Assembly (NCBI GenBank): GCA_950295325.1
Contig: OX485808.1
Coordinates: forward strand, 8,496,501 to 8,560,500
Origin: Polytrichum commune
Lineage: Eukaryota; Streptophyta; Polytrichopsida; Polytrichales; Polytrichaceae
Direction: 5' to 3'
DNA: 64,000 bases
In this document: positions 1 to 21,282 of the stretch, in pieces
Position numbering within the stretch: position 1 is the first letter of the stretch
Layout of the letters: each line of letters starts with the position of its first letter
Made by a program: the position numbers and the translations under genes
The notes under the pieces: model-generated
What the model was told of the DNA's origin: nothing
Databases searched by the model: none
The model's input: only the letters and a program-made list of their open reading frames with translations

Positions 1-487
1 TCAACCGTAGGAGGGTTGCGGCATGAAGGATTGCGTGGCCCCATAATGAATTTGGGAACTTAGCGTGGATGAGGAGAGGTCTGGTTACTAACTGTATTTT
101 CTTAATGAAGGCTTCCGCAAGACCATTTTGTGAGTGTTCGTAAGGTACAGCATAGGTAAGGGTGAAACCTGATGCGGTACAATAATCCTCAAATGCATGT
201 GACCTGTATTCCAATACATTATCTATTCGGAGGAACTTGACAGGGTGTTCGGGAAAGTGGTTTTTATAGCGTATCATAATTGCAAAAATTCTGGAAAATA
301 CAAGGTTCCTAGTGGTCAAGAGGGCTACCTCTAGATGGCTTCCCGAAGCATCTATGAGCACTAGAAAATATCGAAATGAATTTGAAGGTGGGTTGATGGG
401 TCCACAGATATCACCTTGAATTCGATGAAGCAGCGGTGGTAATTCGGTGGGGAGTTGCCACTGGGACGGCCTCTTGATCATCTTGCC
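1..487 (-). pseudogene. copia integrase core (rve), partial
   Basis: Continuing in frame past the stop near 488, the minus strand reads as an integrase catalytic core. D-I-C-G-P gives the first Asp, R-I-D-N-V-L-E-Y the second, and H-S-Q-N-G-L-A-E-A the Glu of the D,D-35-E triad. No further stop is seen down to base 1, where the window ends. The enzyme would insert element cDNA into the host genome. It is cut off from the upstream frame by one stop codon. Confidence 0.72.
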
Positions 488-1240
488 TTAAATGCATGTC
501 TCGCAGGGGGTTATTTTGCTAGCATCCGCAGTGGTAAGGTTATGGCCAGCCAGGAGGGGGAGCATCCTCCGAAATATAATAGTGCCAGGGTGCCCAAGCC
601 TTTTATGCCATATATCTGAGAGGGCGGCCGCCATGAGATATAGGCCAGTTTTCCGGGCTAAGTTGCGGGCTCTTGCACCAGGACCTTTATCCCGTGCAGC
701 CAGGCTAACTTCTTTCTCAGCCCTAGGGGTGGGGCTAATCGCTTTGATAGCGATCTCATATAGGCCATTGACTCCCGCTATGGCGGTAGCGAGGGTCCTC
801 TGTCCCTGCCGGAGTTCAAGCGCCTCTTCATCATTCTCTATCTTGGTAGAGACGTAGATACCATTTGTCCTTAGGTTCCGGTAGCTGATCAGGTTCCGGG
901 GGGCATCGGAAGCATACATAGCGTCCCGACATGTCATCGGGTGATTTTCGGGCAGCAAAACAGTTGTTGTACCTTCTTTGAAAGTTATGTTTTTTTGTCC
1001 TACTATTGTGGTAACGTGGCTAGTCCGCCAACCTATGTTACCAGTCGGGAATGAGAAAAACGTCAGACTCCTCAAGATGGTATGTGTGGAGGCACTGTCC
1101 AAGAGGGCAGTCTCCATACCTTGAGTCATTGGAGTTGTGACAGTCATGTAATTCTCTACATCCATATCTGAGATAGATGGAAGTAAGACTGCATGAGACT
1201 CTCTGTTTTGGCTACGTAACTTCTGTAGCTCTTTATACAT
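488..1240 (-). pseudogene. copia protease and GAG-pre-integrase segment
   Basis: A 250-residue frame follows gag. Near residue 47 is LLDSASTHTIL, the aspartic protease active-site region in the variant form lacking the Gly of the common D-S-G-A-S motif. Near residue 210 is DIWHKRLGHPG followed by CETC at the end, which is the His-His-Cys-Cys zinc-binding pre-integrase domain just ahead of integrase. The frame stops at TAA directly after the C-x-x-C-I, and the integrase core continues in the same frame beyond it. The stop therefore looks like a disabling point mutation rather than a gene end. Confidence 0.75.
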
Positions 1241-1245
1241 CTCAA

Positions 1246-2049
1246 TTATGTATGTTGATGCTTGGTAATCCCTAGCATAATGGCTTGGACGGCCACACTT
1301 GTCGCATGAAGATGAATTTTGCTTTGAAGCTTTGTGTTTTGGCGGGACATACCTCGGTTTTTGGTCTCTAGGCTTAAATTTGAATGGCCTAGGTGGAGGC
1401 CAACGCTTGGCGATTGGCGTGGAGCCTCCGAGAGGTGGACAGCTGGTACTCCATTTGATGATCTAGCAGCTATCATGGTGTGGATCTCACGTGCGGGCCT
1501 CGACTCTGCATTTTTAAATAACAAAGCCTGATGTTTCTCTGCAAGAAGGAGGTGAGACATCAACGTGCTATGTTTGGTAAAATTCATATTTCGGTATTGC
1601 TGTGCAAGGATTGCAGAAGCAAGTGGAAAGGTGAAGAGAGTCTTATCGATCAACTGTGCATCGGTGACTTGTTTGCCACATAAACGAAGTTGAGCATAAA
1701 TGCAGATTGTTTGCTCATGATGGAATTTGTCATGTAGTTGAGTCCACAAATCAGCAGGGTGATCTACTTGGATGTACTGCTCTCTCAAAGATGGATGTAT
1801 GTGCCTTCGTAGAATAAGCAATGTTTGACACTTGAGAACATATGGCCGACCCTCGGTCGTTGTTTTGTCTAGGTATATTGTTAGTTCCTCGACACCTAGA
1901 ACTATCTTAGCATCATTTGCCCATTCTAGGAAGTTCAATCCCTCTGCAGCAAGAGGGCTGAACCTAAAGGCTTTAAGGAATGGACCAGAATCTACTGGAG
2001 GTCTACTTATTGTGGCCATGGTTACAACCTGATCCGAAGAAGATGCCAT
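1246..2049 (-). pseudogene. copia gag (capsid-like) frame with displaced zinc knuckle
   Basis: A 267-residue frame begins MASSSDQVVTMATISRP. Its middle (W-T-Q-L-H-D-K-F near residue 100) fits the UBN2-type gag domain of plant copia elements. A CCHC-like zinc knuckle is visible only in another frame at about 1265-1320 (CDKCGRPSHYARDY). The 267-residue frame therefore ends in shifted sequence, which indicates a frameshift. The last ligand of the knuckle is Tyr instead of Cys. The start shown is simply the first ATG. The product would have packaged element RNA; this copy is probably inactive. Confidence 0.7.
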
Positions 2050-2946
2050 ATCGGGGCAACTTTGTAATCTGGTTGTAACGGGTGAACTACATTTGTGTAT
2101 TCTGATGCAATGCTTATACTAGAGTGATGATATTTTTTGGTTTCGGCCTATTACAGTCTGTTATGATTAGTTGTATCAGCTTAAGTATACAAATATACTT
2201 CTGATCTAGCAAAAATGGGGTTATATAGACCCTGGTCTAATCTGATAATGATTCAGACTTCAAAACAAACGAAACCGAAAGTTGAATCAAGTGTGTATCC
2301 TACTACTTGTGTAGATGTGGCCTGATCTAGGAGTTTAGGTTCGGTACAACAGTTCTAAGTTCGCAAATCAGTTTAGAACCGGACCTAAAACTTATGAAAA
2401 AAAAATAAAAAATTGTAATATCTTATCCGGAGTTAGAGTGCGGCAGTCTGCTGCTGTCTGAGGTTGAGAAGACTTTAGGTGGTCTTGGCAGCTGGAACTT
2501 GATTGTGTTGTTGCTTTAGTAGCAGCGATAGTCGGCAGCTCCGGGCGATCATCGGTCCATTGGCTGCATCAGCTAGGGAGTGGCTGCAGTAGCTACATCG
2601 ATTTCATGCGATCGAGGCGATGGCGGCAGCGATCGAAGTGTTGCAGTTGAAAGGTGTTGCGGCGGCAGCAGCAAGCAAGCAAGCAACCTAAACAATATGA
2701 GTTTTCATCTAAGTATCTCTCGGTTTGCTGTCTAAGCTGGTTTCTAGTGTTCTGGTGCTAGGAGCGACTTGATCTAAGGTAAATTAGAGACAAGATTGAT
2801 GCTCGATTAGAGCTTCCGCATGGTGTTGCGGAGAAAGAAACTAGACAGCAAGTAGAAGGCGAGAGAGAGAGAGAGAACTAAGCAGGAATGAGAGGGGATT
2901 TTTTTTTAAACTAGGCAGGTGTATTGAGCAATCGTGATTGATAACG

Positions 2947-3241
2947 TGTTAAGACTAGGCAATAGTCGGGTAGAGTCAATACTGCAAGTGACCAGCAAGG
3001 GCCATGTGTTGGTATATATATTCTTTGTATTAATTACAATAATGGGGCTTAGCCGCCACTTAGCCACCACTTAGCCGCCTATGGTCTAATCTGTATAGCC
3101 TGCCTATACTATCTTTAATTACCTTGATTATACCCTGGACCCACTGCCTTGGGGGCAGTGCAGTTACCTCGCCGGTACTGCAGCTACCTACATAGTCGTC
3201 TATACGTCGTCCAGGCTATGTAGCTACAGGCTACCTTAACA
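2947..3241 (-). repeat. 5' LTR of the copia element
   Basis: The 295-bp segment begins TGTTAAG and ends CTTAACA, the short inverted ends (TG...CA) of an LTR. It sits immediately outside the primer-binding-like site of the element. The body holds TATATATATTC-type AT-rich sequence. The partner LTR and the second target-site duplication are outside the window, so the assignment rests on the ends, the size and the position only. The bases beyond the LTR (3242-3246, CTAGT) would be one copy of the target duplication. Confidence 0.65.
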
Positions 3242-5949
3242 CTAGTCAAAGATATATTACTACTAGCACTAATTCTAGATACCTAGAACATGCTCAGACC
3301 CTAATTCAAGAGTTTGAGGTGGTTAAAGTGAAGATTCTTTTTTTTTTAAGTGTTGACAAAGGACCTCCCAATTATGTTGACAATTGACTTTAGAATGATG
3401 AATATTTGGAATACATAGTAATCCAAACGTTCATCATTTTTTTCATCCTTGATGGACGTCTACAACCTGATTTTTTTTTGCAAATTCTCATAACATTTAC
3501 CATATATGCTCACCCAAAGTAATTCTAACATTATGTCAATCTTAAATGATCACACATTCCAATGATCTCAATCAATACATATTGGACGCCCTCCTATTGA
3601 TTTAAGGTGGCAATTTCAACATCCCACGTGTTGATAACCCCCTCTGGCCTCTTCCTCTAGCAATGTCCACTCATGAACATTCAAAACGGCCTTACATGAG
3701 ATGGTGGCCACATTCCAACTTGCACATTTGACAAGGGGCGCAAGCATGGTCAAGTACACAACTCCATTACCTTGCACAGGTTTAAGTGAAAGAGATTCAA
3801 AACTATAAACTAACATTGAATTTTTTAAGGAGAAAATCATAAACATTTGAATAACACATTGATCTACAAAGCCAAGCAATTTATGTTGACAACTTTTTTT
3901 TTTTTAGAAGTTCAAGAAAAGTCTACATATTTTAGAAGACGGTGCAAATAGTGTGCAACTAGATATAATGAACACGTAATTTTCTAGAATTTGTTTAAAA
4001 AATGATGAAATTACGTTAAATTTATATTTTTCTACAAATTTTGTAATGGTGCCCTCAAGTTTATAATTCAAGAAAAAAAAATCCAACTTCAAATTATTTA
4101 AGGTCATGAAATCTATGTCCAAAACCAAATTTATCCATTATGTTTTGAGCACTACTTTTAATGATAAGTTTTGGACATCTCATCTTGATATTTTATATTT
4201 GAGTGCTAAACACAACAATATAAGGGCATCATGAAAACAATTCAAATTGAAACAACATTTTGCTAATACTTTTAAGCGTTTGACCCCCCAAAAAAAATGG
4301 TTTTAGTATATTGGAGTATTTTTTCTGTAAACTTGACCGTGCTTGCTCCCCAAGACAAATCTACTCTTTCATATGTTGGCCCTCCCTATTCTTTATGAAA
4401 GTGCTCATACAACAAGTTCCTTGAAGATACCACACCAAGGGTTTGCCAACATCGATAAAGTCAATTTTCCTTCTCCGGAACCTCTTGCACATGGAAACAT
4501 GTTCCAAGAGTATCTTTTACATTTGAATAACTTATTCCACTCACTATGAAAATAAAAATAAAACTCCGCCTTGTGTGCTGTATAAACGAATCCATTGACT
4601 CCACTAAGATATTTTGCCATGTTGCCCTCCTATGGGCATTGTCAACTCCAAAGACAATTTTGGCCATTTGATCATATTGGGAGGTGTCTTAGCAATCGCA
4701 AATCACAAAAGACCATCATTTCAAATTTCTTACCTCAAAGTTGAGATGTGAAAGTTACAAGAAGTCTAAATGAAGCTTTTCTTCTCCTTAAACAAGTACT
4801 TTAAGAAGAAAGTCTAATCTCATTGAGATTTGGTTACATGTGTTTCTTTTTGGTGTTCGTTAATCTCATACATGTCTTGCCATATACCACTGAAATGTCG
4901 GTGCCTAACCCGTGTCACTGAGGCGCTGTGAACGCCCTCCCATCAACTCGTGCGCTAGGAAGATCCAGCTGTCGATTTCCATTTGAGAGATCTAAAGGCT
5001 CCTATGCTGCCCCAACTTATGGCTTCTCTTCCCCTTAGGTAGAGCTTGAAAAACTGCACGTTGGACGAAGTATCCACCTCCATCCACTTATGAATCTAGG
5101 ATGAAAATTTTCAAACTCAATCCTTCATTAAAAGGACTTATGAAAGAGATGATGCTCACGGGGGGAACTCCATTGGGAACTTTGGGAACCCTTTGGTAAC
5201 CTTCAAAATCCCACACAAATGCTCTCATACAACCGGATGAACAATCAACCCCTTCATCTTGCAAACATTGATTTTTCATCCATTGGAATTTCATTTGTCG
5301 GAAGTTCTTCTTTCGGGTTGCCCGAGAAGTTTCACATACCGTAGGATGGGGCGCTCTGAATGGATGGCTTGGATGTAGTCTACCCACGAAACCACGCCTT
5401 CCATTCACAACGCCTCAATGACATGGGTGCTCAACTAAGGAGACTGTTCCACATGTCAACTAACTCCGGGTATCTGATGCTTGAATTCCAAAGTCAAATA
5501 TGGTGTGAAAACACACGGGCACCTTGAATTTATGCAAAGGCTTTCACTTGTGGCCCCCCATTAAATACCGACATATCCTACTTTGGGTATATGGGCCATG
5601 AACAGGTCTACGAGTTACCGACTTGATAAAGAAGAGGTCCCACTGCCCACACAGCTTTAAATTGATAGGTTCGTACCATTGTGTATATATGCAGGCCCTT
5701 TTGGTTGAATTTCCAAAAATTGAATCATCAGATGCCCAGGGACCTTGAGAGCGCATCTATTTTGATGTCTCCTGATGATTCTGCCTGCATAATTACAGAT
5801 TCCAGCAAGTCCATAACACTACTAAGGGCAAGGTTCCATGTATCGGTTTTCAGTCCATTTTTTGAAAAATAAATGGGTGGGCAGGTCAGAAAAGGGTGGT
5901 GCCATGTGCCCATCCACCCTCACACAAGGACTGGTACCCCCATGGATGG

Positions 5950-6180
5950 GTGTCCTACATCAATGATCGGGGAGAACTGGTAGTTAATTACAAATGAACC
6001 GGTTGAGTTTGAGAATTAACCAGTTGAAGTTCAAGACTGCAGGAAAATTACCCATCATTTTAGACGAATTTATAGAATACGCCCCAATTTAATTAAGGAA
6101 AACCGGAGGTTGCCAACATGTAACTGGTTGGACTTGCAAACACTAGGATCTCAACCGGTTATGCCCAAAAATCTCCTCGA
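5950..6180 (-). repeat. dispersed repeat 'CCGGTT family', copy 1
   Basis: This segment is the reverse complement of sequence at 19365-19760 and 53848-54060. Shared blocks include AAGTCCAACC, GAGATTTTTGGGCATAA and repeated AACCGGTT-like words. It lacks the MITE that interrupts the 19.4 kb copy, so it serves as an empty-site reference. No coding potential is seen. Confidence 0.7.
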
Positions 6181-6949
6181 TCATTGTCCCACATTGTATG
6201 TTGTGCAAGGTCTGGTGCCAAAGGACCGGCGGTCCTAATGGTCACAAGAAGGACTTGTGCCGGTTAGAGAGCTCCAGTGACCGGATCGGCCGGTCACCTT
6301 GGATACACCCTTGGGTACTGAAGGCCACTTTGTTCTTCAAGTCCTTTCTTTTGAGGGGTACTCCTAGGGATCCTTGTGGTGCAGTGGTACTCCTTTGAGA
6401 AGGGCAAGGGTACACATCAATCACCTACATGAGATTTTGCAAATGTGATGTTATATTAGTATTAATTACTACTCTATTGAGCCTATTACTATGCACGAAC
6501 AATCATTTAGTTTCTATTCAAGTGTATGAGTAATTTGTATATTCATTGAACTAGAGATCTTAATAGTAAAAAAATATGTATACAAAATGCAATACGATAA
6601 TAAGTGTCTGGTTTAATATGAAAAATCAAAGTCTACACAAAATTAATGTATCAAAAATCACTTATAAACAGTGTACAATCACGATTTCAACCGAAAGTAA
6701 AATATATAAATATTTATATATTTCCATAGATGACATCTGTGCCACCTATGGACAACAAGAACACATAATTTGGAATCATTCAATAAATGTACAAAAATTA
6801 TTCTGCAAGTCAAATATCAAAAGTTAAATGACGATGACCTTCATTACCGGTCACCTTCGTAAAATGTGATATCTTATGACTCACCAAATTTGGTGAGAAA
6901 GTAGGAAATCGGAATAAACCGGCACCCCACATAGAAGTACCTATCCATT

Positions 6950-6985
6950 AAATGGGTGACATCACCCACTTTTTGGATGATGTCA
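6950..6985. repeat. short perfect inverted repeat
   Basis: The arms AAATGGGTGACATCA and TGATGTCACCCATTT are exact reverse complements separated by about a dozen bases. It lies in otherwise featureless intergenic sequence and is probably the core of a decayed foldback element. Confidence 0.6.
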
Positions 6986-9900
6986 CCCATTTCTCACCCA
7001 CTTAAAAATGGACCGGCACCGGCACATGAAACTTGGCCCTAAATAATGTGCATTTGTTCTGTAGGCCATGAGAATATAACCATGGGATTCATAAACCTTG
7101 CGCAAGGAGACTTAGGTTAAGAGTGAGTTCCTAGCATCCCACGGTTGTTATATTCCCAGGACCCACTATTGCTAAGTGATGTTGAGTGTGATATCTACTA
7201 CCCATCCTTCATTGTCATTAGCCCAAAATATGTGTATTACCGTATGTATGATTAGTTTGAAACAATCACAAGGTTTTATAGAAATAATCATCTCTACAAA
7301 GTCAAATTTGCCTTGGCTTGTCAAATGACTTGGCTTCTTTTTGTCCACATCCTGGTTCTTGATGCTAAGGCTTGTGAGTTGGTCATTTTGTCTGAAGACA
7401 CAATTTACGTCAAAATTACCATGAATGTCAATTTAAGTCAAAATTCCTATATTTTGATAAATGGTATAGTTTACAAACAAAATAGAGTTTATAAAATAAA
7501 ATTATGTTGTAAATTATATATAATACCTATAGGGTCTTGAAAAATACCTCAAAGTATCATTTAATTTACTGCCAAGGTGCCAATTATTCAAGAAATTTAA
7601 ATAGCCCATCTTAAATTGATAAAGAAACACTCAAGGAAGACTTAAAACATGATTGGATAATATCTAGGTGTCTCAATAAGTTTGATTAAGGTAGAAACAT
7701 GTTTACTGTAGGTTATTTAGGGTTTTATTTGACAACAATGAAGATTATTTCTCAATTAGAGACTCAAACTTAAGGTTCTTAGGCAACATGACATACATTT
7801 GTGGTTTTCGCTTATTCTCCCTACAATAGTCTGTCAATGAGTTCATCTTATTTAATCCTTGTACGATGTGCAAACATAGGCAAAACCATCGTCGATCCTC
7901 TTGCAATTCAATAACCCATGTTAAATCTCAGAAATCAACTCATAAGCTCATTTCTTACTTAGCAACACTTTTGAGCATTCATTTCAATTATTATAATTTC
8001 ATGACTATGTACTAGTGCATTTAGTAATCATAGTGGTCCAATTGAGTTTCACAGGCAAATGGGATCAAGTTAAAATTTTGTATTACAATATTAACAATAT
8101 ACTTGGGGACTTCTTAACGGTTAGCACCTAGACACATTACTACTTGGGCTTTGATGTAGTTTGGGTCTAGTACCCAACTATGTTGTGTTGGTTCAAGGCA
8201 ATGAAGGTGGGGGTCCTCATCATATGCAAGGTTGCCATACACGGGACCTATGGATTGGTTTAAGGAAGCTAATAGTTTTGACTTTGAATATTCATCAAAT
8301 ATTCAATTGAGATTATTATTTTTTTCTTTCTTGATACCTATGTTTACTCCAAAGGCTAATATGAATTTATTTACTTATTTATATCAACCACATAGCCATA
8401 TGTGTGTGCAGTAGCTTAAAGTGTTGGTTTAAGCACCCTCAACCTTAGCTATTATATGTTCGGAGTGCCTTGTCTCCTTCTCAGCCGATAGTCTCCTCCA
8501 ATTGTCCTTTTGGTTTCAAGCTTGCCAATGGTTAAAGAAAGCAACCCAAGATTCACAACTTATTATTCGTTAATTTGGGACTTTTTTGGCATTTTGAGAC
8601 AGTTACAAATATAAGAACATGGATAAAATCACACAGATATTGGAGAATGTTGTAAGATGCAAATACTTTGAAGCGGGTGTTCATATCAAGAACCCAATTA
8701 AGAACTCATATCAAGATGGTTTAGGTAGGACGACCCAAACATTAGACCATGTTGTTGTGATCCATATATTCATTTGAGACAAGAGAAAGTCTCAAATTAA
8801 CGAATATAGTGATCAATGGCCTCAACTTCTCAAATTGCAAGGTAGAGGTGGAACATCTCAGCCTATGGACTGCGGTCTTTTACACCACGTGAGATCCTAA
8901 ACCAAGACTGAGATAATTTTTAGTCTCGGGGAAATTTTGTTGATTGCTGTTTTTCTCATGGACATCAACTTGTTTTTTTGAAAGGAGTGCACTTGCTCCA
9001 CGGCTTGCAAGGTTCACTCAAGCAGCAGCCTGGTTTGCTGCTCTCACAACACAAACAACTTTACTTACATGTGCTTCTCTTGAATGACAACAGAGCGCTA
9101 AGTTTTTTGAGAAATAATGTCTCACTTTGAGACGTTAGTTGCATTGTGAGGAGTTTAGACAAGACATTGCCGAGACATTCACTATAAGAATGTCTAGATT
9201 GAGACATTTTCATGTATTAACATTAACATGTCATAATAACATGCAAGATGACTGTTTCTCTCCATTAAACTCATCCACCTCCCTCGCAAATGATAGGCTT
9301 GGAAGAAGTAGTTCAACAACTCAATCCAAGGTCTGATCTGCTCACACACTTTATAATACACAAGGAGCATTTGGGGAACTCCCACATGGGAAAAGGGATG
9401 CATGCATGGTTTTCCCACTATGAACATTCCCACTTTGGAACACTTCCCTCCTTTTGAAGGGAATTCTTACATTTTTCCCACATGCAAGAGGGAATTGTGT
9501 CAAGAGGGAATGTCGTAAACCCTCCTTGTGAATCATCATCAGACAATTGACTCACGATCCAACTCCCATACAAGTCTGCTTATACATACAAGAGAGAGAA
9601 AACTGGAGGACAGTACTCGCCGCGACTTGATCCTCAATCAGCTTGCCACCAGTACAAATCCTTGATGCTGCACAATGCAAGTTTGCAAGTTTGCATGCAA
9701 TCTACTCATTCCGTAGGACGAATATATATCAGATCATTCTTTACTCAACGTAGACCATTGATTTTCAGAATGTAGCTCGTCAAGCCCACAATTTTAACCA
9801 TCAATTTACTGGAAGTACATAAAAGACAATGGTATGAGGAATCACTCCTCCACATTCAACTAGCATCTATAGTTTAGTGAGGAAATAACGCAGACAATAT

Positions 9901-10612
9901 TATCAAGGATCAATCAGTGATCCGACAACGCCATATTATTTGCTGAAAAGACAATTGAAATTTCAATACAGTTGAGTTCATGAAAAATTAGTATCTAGCT
10001 CTATCCCTTGTCTAAAAATGAAGCCTATATATATATCTGAAAGGAATGACATATGTTAATTTCATATATAAATATGATGAAAGCCCTTGCACAATAATTA
10101 TCTTAGTATCAATAATTGATGTTGACTTCAAAATAAAGCGCATAGCCAATTTCAAAATTGGGGATGCTCCAATCTAGTCGGCATTTGAAAAGATGGCGGT
10201 TAGTCAACGGGCAGTGCGACAACTCCCCGTGACAATGCTCACTTAATATATTAGATCTTTACATGATCTAGATATTCAGGGCATCCACAGTCCTTTCTCC
10301 AAAACTAATTCATATCCCAAACTTTGATATTACAATTTACGACATTCTATCATACGAACCATCATGGAAATGTACAAGGTTATCAAGGATGCACAATCTT
10401 AGTCCCAAGCTTGTGCAATAAATATACAGTTGAACGTGTCTAGAGTCTGCCTTTCAATAACTGATGGGTGGGATACAAATCCAACTCCTTACTGGACAAT
10501 TGCAATCCAAGGAAAGAGGTTGATTCGTAGAAAGGTTTCCTACAAAAAATGAAAGAAATGTCCACCTTTTCTACCTATACAGATGAATAATTCACTGCTG
10601 CTTATTGTAATT

Positions 10613-18784
<8,172 letters not shown>

Positions 18785-19364
18785 CGCAGTTACTCAAGCT
18801 TAAGCAGCTCCCTTCATGTCGACTCGCTTGAAACATAACAATTTATCCCACACACTTACACTAAGTCACACTTCTTCTCCACGGCCATGGAAGTCCTTCA
18901 AAACATTGCTTCAGAGCACGGTCCTGTGTCAATAAAATGGCCAGCTCCATCAACCGGTCTGTTAAAAGGCCACCTCCATCTCTTCAAAGACCGCAAGAAA
19001 ACCCGCAAGAGTCTGATCACTTTACTCCCCCGCCTCTCAACCACGGTAACAAGTTGCTAAGCATGCAAATTAAACGCGAATATGAATGATCCCTCGGGGT
19101 TGGATCGGAGCGCGCGTAGGCGGCATTATTCTGTGTGAATTCCTTGGTGTCACTGTCTTTGATCTGTGCGCGTTCGTTCGGAGTCGGGGACCACTTCCGG
19201 TCTACTGTTGGCAGGCGGGAGAGCTTCCGGATGGCCTGCACGATATTCATCCGTGAGTGCTGGTCAATATGGATATTATAAGTTTCGGGGAGAGCACCTT
19301 TTGTGACTAAGGATTTAATATCTTTTTATTCCCAAGACCAGGTGGTCAATCCCAGGGGGCTGGT

Positions 19365-19760
19365 GCAGTGTTCAGGGAGATTTTTGGGCATAATGGGTTG
19401 AGATCCTAGTCATACATAACATTATTCAAATCCATAATGGAGGTATGTGTGATTGACAATATTCCACAAAATATTCTAAAATATTTCCCACATTCCGACT
19501 GAATGTGGGGAATATTTCCTGAAGAATACCATCAGCCCCACAAAACATTGTTATGGATCCGAATAATGTTGTGTGTTTGCAAGTCCAACCGGTTACATGT
19601 TGACATCCTTCGGTTTTCCTTTATTGAATTGGGGTATGTTCTGTAAATTCCTCTCAAATGATCTGTAATTTTCCTGCAATCTTGAACTTCAACCGATTAT
19701 TTTTCAAATTCAACCGGTTCATCTGTAACTAACTGCCGGTTCTCCCTGATCATAGGTTGG
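19365..19760 (+). repeat. dispersed repeat 'CCGGTT family', copy 2, interrupted by a MITE
   Basis: Its two halves (19365-19410 and 19575-19760) match the continuous copies at 5950-6180 (reverse) and 53848-54060. Shared words include GAGATTTTTGGGCATAAT before the break and GCAAGTCCAACCGGTTACAT after it. The 164 bases between the halves are a separate element. Confidence 0.75.
19411..19574. mobile_element. 164-bp MITE with terminal inverted repeats, nested in an older repeat
   Basis: The ends are CATAACATTATTCAAATCC on the left and, as reverse complement of the right end, CACAACATTATTCGGATCC, about 23 bases each with three mismatches. The interior has paired GGAATATT/AATATTCC-like blocks. A related element with the same termini lies at 35398-35551 and a longer one at 37331-37718. 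No transposase is encoded. The uninterrupted paralogous repeats show the target was CCTAGT|GTTTGC, allowing at most a 2-bp (GT) duplication. Confidence 0.75.
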
Positions 19761-20029
19761 TGTCATCCCTTCCGTTGTCATTAAGGACACATTCTGTTAG
19801 ATTGACTTGTCATTTAACCACACCGGTTAGGGTATTTAACGTCACTAACTATTCAGAGTGACATTGTGCTATAACTTTCTACTGTAGATCTCATTTTTTG
19901 GCCCAAAAAAAAATTACAAAAAAAGGTCAAATTGGTTGTTTGAACTCTATAGAACATTAACATCTTCACTTGGTAAAAAATGAAGTTCCATTAAAATGCC
20001 ATAGCAATGTGTAACTCCGACTAATAAGT

Positions 20030-20460
20030 GACTAAATATCATACATGGTGTACCACATTCCTACTACACTAAACATTGTATATAGTGCTACCAACTCTAT
20101 TTGTCTTGCTCAATGCTAATTATAAACCGTCCACACAGTGCCACTAACACTAAACTTACACGTAATATAATCTGTCATTCCTTGTAAAAAAAAAAAGTAG
20201 GGCTTTACGGATTTACAATGTTGCAATATTGTCAAGTTTACTGAGTGACTTTTCATATATTAGATCTCAATCATTCATGTCAATGTCCATTACAAAAAAA
20301 TTAGGATGCAGAATGCACCAATTTCTTTTCTTCAATAGTTGGCATTTAGGTTACCTGAAAATAAGTTGGGTCGATAATGCATACTATAAACTTATCCGTA
20401 AGCCTAGGAGGGTCAGTAGGAAAGTTACCACAGTGACATATTAAAAATACCATATGACAC
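20030..20460 (+). repeat. dispersed repeat shared with 58870-59240
   Basis: Collinear similarity to 58870-59240 includes TATTTGTCTTGCTCAATGCT, TGTCATTCCTTGTA followed by an A-run, CAATCATTCATGTCAATG and a GTTACC..GTGACA block near the end. The left part carries GACTAAATATCATACATGG, a relic of the terminus of the 29.4 kb element. It is probably a decayed non-autonomous DNA transposon; no coding frame is present. Confidence 0.6.
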
Positions 20461-21282
20461 TACATATAATATCTAGTGTAGTGTCATGCGTTCGTGGCGG
20501 TCACAATGGTTTCTCATAAGTCAATTTGCACGACTCTTTTCGCGACTTCCCAAGTTCCGATGCAGTGACATGTAAAGTTCCTTAATCCAAGGCCCATTTT
20601 TGACAAATTATTTTGATTTTAAAAACATTTTTTTTTTGTAGTTGGCACATTCCTGGCCCTACCACGTGGGAATGAGCATCATGATATCCTCCCGAGTGTT
20701 GGTTAATCCTTAAAGCTAGGAGTTCTTCTGAATTGAGCACCTTCAGTTCCGCTCTCGTGACCATTATTTAGCTACCATAAACTATTCCATTCTAATAATA
20801 TCAATGATACTGCTTCACTTGAGTTTATCAAGTTGAACATGCCAGTGTAATGTTATGCTGAGAGAATGAATAGAGAATAATTCCAAAGAGAACTTGGCTT
20901 ATTCCCGGCCTCGTCCATCGTGCAAATTCAGCTAGATTATGTAATGTTCATGAGATTAAAATGCTTGAGATTTGGATAATGAAGGTTTATGCTTCGTTGG
21001 TGCACTTTGAATAGTTTTGAATTTACAAGTTGAGAAAGTGGAGCTTCTAAAGTACTGTGAGGTAAAAGTTACATCAGACAACATCAAGGTATGTGGGCCT
21101 TGTGTGGCCATGACTTTTCTTAATTGGACATCTATACCTTAGTAGTATGTGGCAAGGACCTAAATTTAGAATGGAGACAATAGTGACATGTGGTATGATG
21201 AGATTGGAATATGTGCTCAACATATATATTATACACCATTCTAGATAATACAATGGGGAACGTTTATATGATCACTACAAAA

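Larger units (their letters stand above)
1..2946 (-). mobile_element. Ty1/copia retrotransposon internal region, 5' part, decayed and truncated by the window edge
   Basis: Reading down the minus strand from the LTR there is about 900 bases of leader (2050-2946), then a gag-like frame, a protease and pre-integrase frame, and an integrase core that runs off the window at base 1. The order gag, protease, integrase with no reverse transcriptase before the integrase is the copia order. The first bases after the LTR (minus strand from 2946) include TTATCAATCACGATTG, which resembles a tRNA primer-binding site. The frames are broken by a frameshift before the zinc knuckle and by a stop just before the integrase core, so the copy looks dead. 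Reverse transcriptase, RNase H and the 3' LTR lie outside the window. Confidence 0.88.
3242..10612. other. intergenic region, AT-rich, no gene recognised
   Basis: Open frames here are short and show no recognisable domain. The stretch holds one member of a dispersed repeat (5950-6180), a small hairpin (6950-6985), and the 3' flank of the receptor kinase gene from about 9900 on. Most of it is probably degraded transposon sequence that can no longer be classified by eye. Confidence 0.5.
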
